Source of the DNA: Malurus cyaneus samueli
Taxonomy: Eukaryota > Chordata > Aves > Passeriformes > Maluridae
DNA: 64,000 nucleotides
Assembly: GCA_009741485.1 (NCBI GenBank)
Contig: CM019227.1
Span: forward strand, 11,323,647 to 11,387,646
Reading direction: 5' to 3'
The notes beneath the pieces are model-generated. The model had not been told where the DNA came from. It made no database searches and saw only the letters and a program-made list of their open reading frames with translations. Shown here in pieces: positions 62,001-64,000 of the stretch. Position numbers and translations under genes: made by a program. How positions within the stretch are numbered: the stretch's first letter is position 1; each line of letters begins with the position of its first letter.

Positions 62001-64000
62001 CACAGAGTTTTCACTCTCTGGGGTGACCTGTGGAGCTGTGGTCACAGAATAAGTGACAGGTGCCCAGGTCTACTTGCTCCCAAAAGCTGCTCTGAAGCCA
62101 AGAGAGACAGAAAACATTACAGAATTTGAGAATACTGCTCTTCAATTTGAGAGTTGCTCTTCTATGCCTGTCTGATAAAACAGCTCAGTACACTACAGCA
62201 GGACAAAGCCCTCACCTTCCAGATGGACAAGGCCATGAAATTTCTGAAATTCCCCCACCGCATGGTGTGGCATGCAGGAAGCTAATTAAGCAAGGCAAGA
62301 AACTTTTTCTTCCTACACCCTTTTTTTCAGAAAAAAAAGATGCTTTAATCTGCACTAGCACACAGTAAAAACCTCCAAAACCACTCTGATCCAAAGTAAT
62401 AAAGTCAGTTGCTGAATAGTAACGGAGGGCAAATAAAAACTGTTTAGTTAGAGAATTTCACAGCTTCCAAAGGCTTTATTTAGAACTTTAATCCCACTAG
62501 GCTTCTCTAATTAAAATCAGATGAATTTCCAAGTGATGCCAACATGCTCAACAGCTGCCATTCACTGGGGATCTCCATCATTTCCGCACAGCCCCCAATG
62601 TGCCGGTCACCTCCTGGTATCAATCATTAAAACTACTCATCAAGATCCATCTCTCCAGGTTCACCTATAAAAATTAAGGTCATTTACTCTCAAAGCTCTT
62701 GGTTGTTATCCTCTGTTTTCCAAAGTTCCTTTTCCACACTGTTTCTCTGCTCTGGGATTGAAGGAATTAGGAACAAGGAATAACATGGGACTGCATGCGA
62801 GTTTTTCATTTTTGCACCGCAGCGTTTTCAAACCCAGAGTGAATCCAGTGCAGCACCTGATATGCTCAAACACACAGAATGCACAACAGAGCAGTCACCC
62901 AGGTGTGCACTTCAGTCACCACAACCCCTCTAAGTTCAAGACTTCCCTCTAAGACCCTCAGCAGATTAAACTCCTTTTCATTTAGTTTCTTTTGTTAAAT
63001 AGGGAACCCAAGACTGCCTGGTGCACTTCTTTTGTTAAATAGGGAACCCAAGACTGCCTTATGATATGGCCTTGTCAAGAACTGCATTAGACTTGGACCA
63101 AAGCAGGAAATCAGAATGGCAGGAGGGAGATCAGGCCTCAGGGAGCGAGAACTGCCCCAGACAGAGCCAGGGTGAGGCTGTCAAACAAAGGCCACCAGCA
63201 CTGGTGCAGGATTGACAGAGCAGGGAGGGGCTGCACTAACGCAGGCACAAGAGACAAAACGCATCGCTCTGCTCTGGCCAGATGAAGAAATTGATGCAAG
63301 TTAGAAAAGAAACGTAGCAACTCCCATACAGATTTTACACCATAAACCCATTTTTGAATGTGAATAAATGCTACAGTCTGTGCCTCAAACTATTTTCAAA
63401 TGATGTGAGAACACACCATGGAGGTGGATCAGATCTGCTGCAAGCTCATGGCACCCAGGGGCAGGATCCTCTTCACATCCTGCTGTGCCTACTGTGTGAT
63501 CCTCCTAAAAACATTCACATCATGCCAGAAACCAACATGTTCTCCCTGGTGTTCAGCACCAGGAGTCTCCAGAATCAAGGTGTGCACTGCAAGCCATGGG
63601 ATTCAAAAAGAACTGAGACACCCAGCAAGGGAGATCACAAAATTAAGAGGAGGCAAGAGGAAGATGCTTCAAACACCAAATTGTCATGTCTTGATTTACA
63701 TAGTGGACAAGAAGTCATTCACCAATACACTCCAGTCCCTTGTCTCCATTAATTCAGGACAAGCAAATAATACCAATCCAGATGATTTGTAAGGCTAACG
63801 TGTATCCTGCAATATTGATGGTGGGTGCCATGCTTGTCTCACAAGGGTTAACCTCAGAATTGGAACACAGCTCATTTCGTTTGAATACTGCAAGTGTATT
63901 TCACTGAATGGCTGGGTCCTAACAGACTGAAAAAATACCAATTTACAACCAACCTGTCCTGCACCTCAGTCCTTACCAGAACAGGGCTGGAGGCCCAAAA
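62001..64000. other. Mixed-composition non-coding stretch
   Basis: The stretch includes the 40-bp duplication at 62987-63059. Two overlapping plus-strand frames (63354-63752, 132 codons; 63418-63792, 124 codons) are unrecognised. The window ends in ordinary sequence with no gene boundary visible. Confidence 0.5.
62987..63059. repeat. 40-bp period tandem duplication
   Basis: A 33-base word starting TTCTTTTGTTAAATAGGG and ending GACTGCCT occurs at 62987-63019 and identically at 63027-63059. The intervening bases GGTGCAC complete a 40-bp period. The lack of any mismatch over 33 bases suggests a recent duplication or replication slip. Confidence 0.97.

Overview
The window looks like non-coding nuclear DNA from a vertebrate, most likely an amniote and plausibly a bird. 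The evidence is the AT-rich background with clear CpG scarcity and plentiful TG/CA, the absence of long intact transposons, the absence of long microsatellites, and the lack of any recognisable exon over 64 kb. The bird assignment is an inference from compactness and low repeat load. No diagnostic avian element such as a CR1 3' end was recognised. There is one ambiguous base (N at 10727).

I found no protein-coding gene, tRNA, rRNA or CRISPR array that I can support. The open frames are short, occur on both strands, overlap each other antisense, and show no domain that I recognise. The longest, 239 codons at 45491-46210, lies in a GC-richer stretch where stop codons are rarer. The window is best read as intergenic desert or the inside of a very large intron.

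Layout: long AT-rich stretches (about 1-1.3, 2.4-9.1, 9.8-15.7, 17.3-21.6, 22.6-30.0, 31-34.2, 35.4-39.1, 41.3-43.8, 46.5-49.1, 50-51.6, 52.7-64 kb) alternate with GC-richer, CpG-poor blocks (about 1.3-2.4, 9.1-9.8, 15.7-17.3, 21.6-22.5, 30.0-31.0, 34.2-35.4, 43.8-46.5, 49.1-50.0 and 51.6-52.7 kb). The most structured locus is at 16.2-16.8 kb. It holds a 19-bp duplication and an eight-unit BamHI-site minisatellite whose later units form a 69-bp dimer (40+29). Smaller tandem duplications (units of 10 to 40 bp) occur near 10.9, 30.5-30.7, 32.8, 40.9, 49.1 and 63.0 kb. Two segments (20.2 and 36.7 kb) resemble antisense copies of the old MIR-type tRNA-derived SINE.

The regulatory side can only be inferred. 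Candidate signals are octamer (ATGCAAAT) sites, including a pair 30 bp apart at 12.8 kb and an octamer plus a POU-palindrome-like site at 37.0 kb, several short perfect palindromes, one canonical G-quadruplex motif, and a few stretches with the homeodomain-site-rich texture of conserved non-coding elements. None of these shows a new biological system. Cross-species alignment would be the deciding test.
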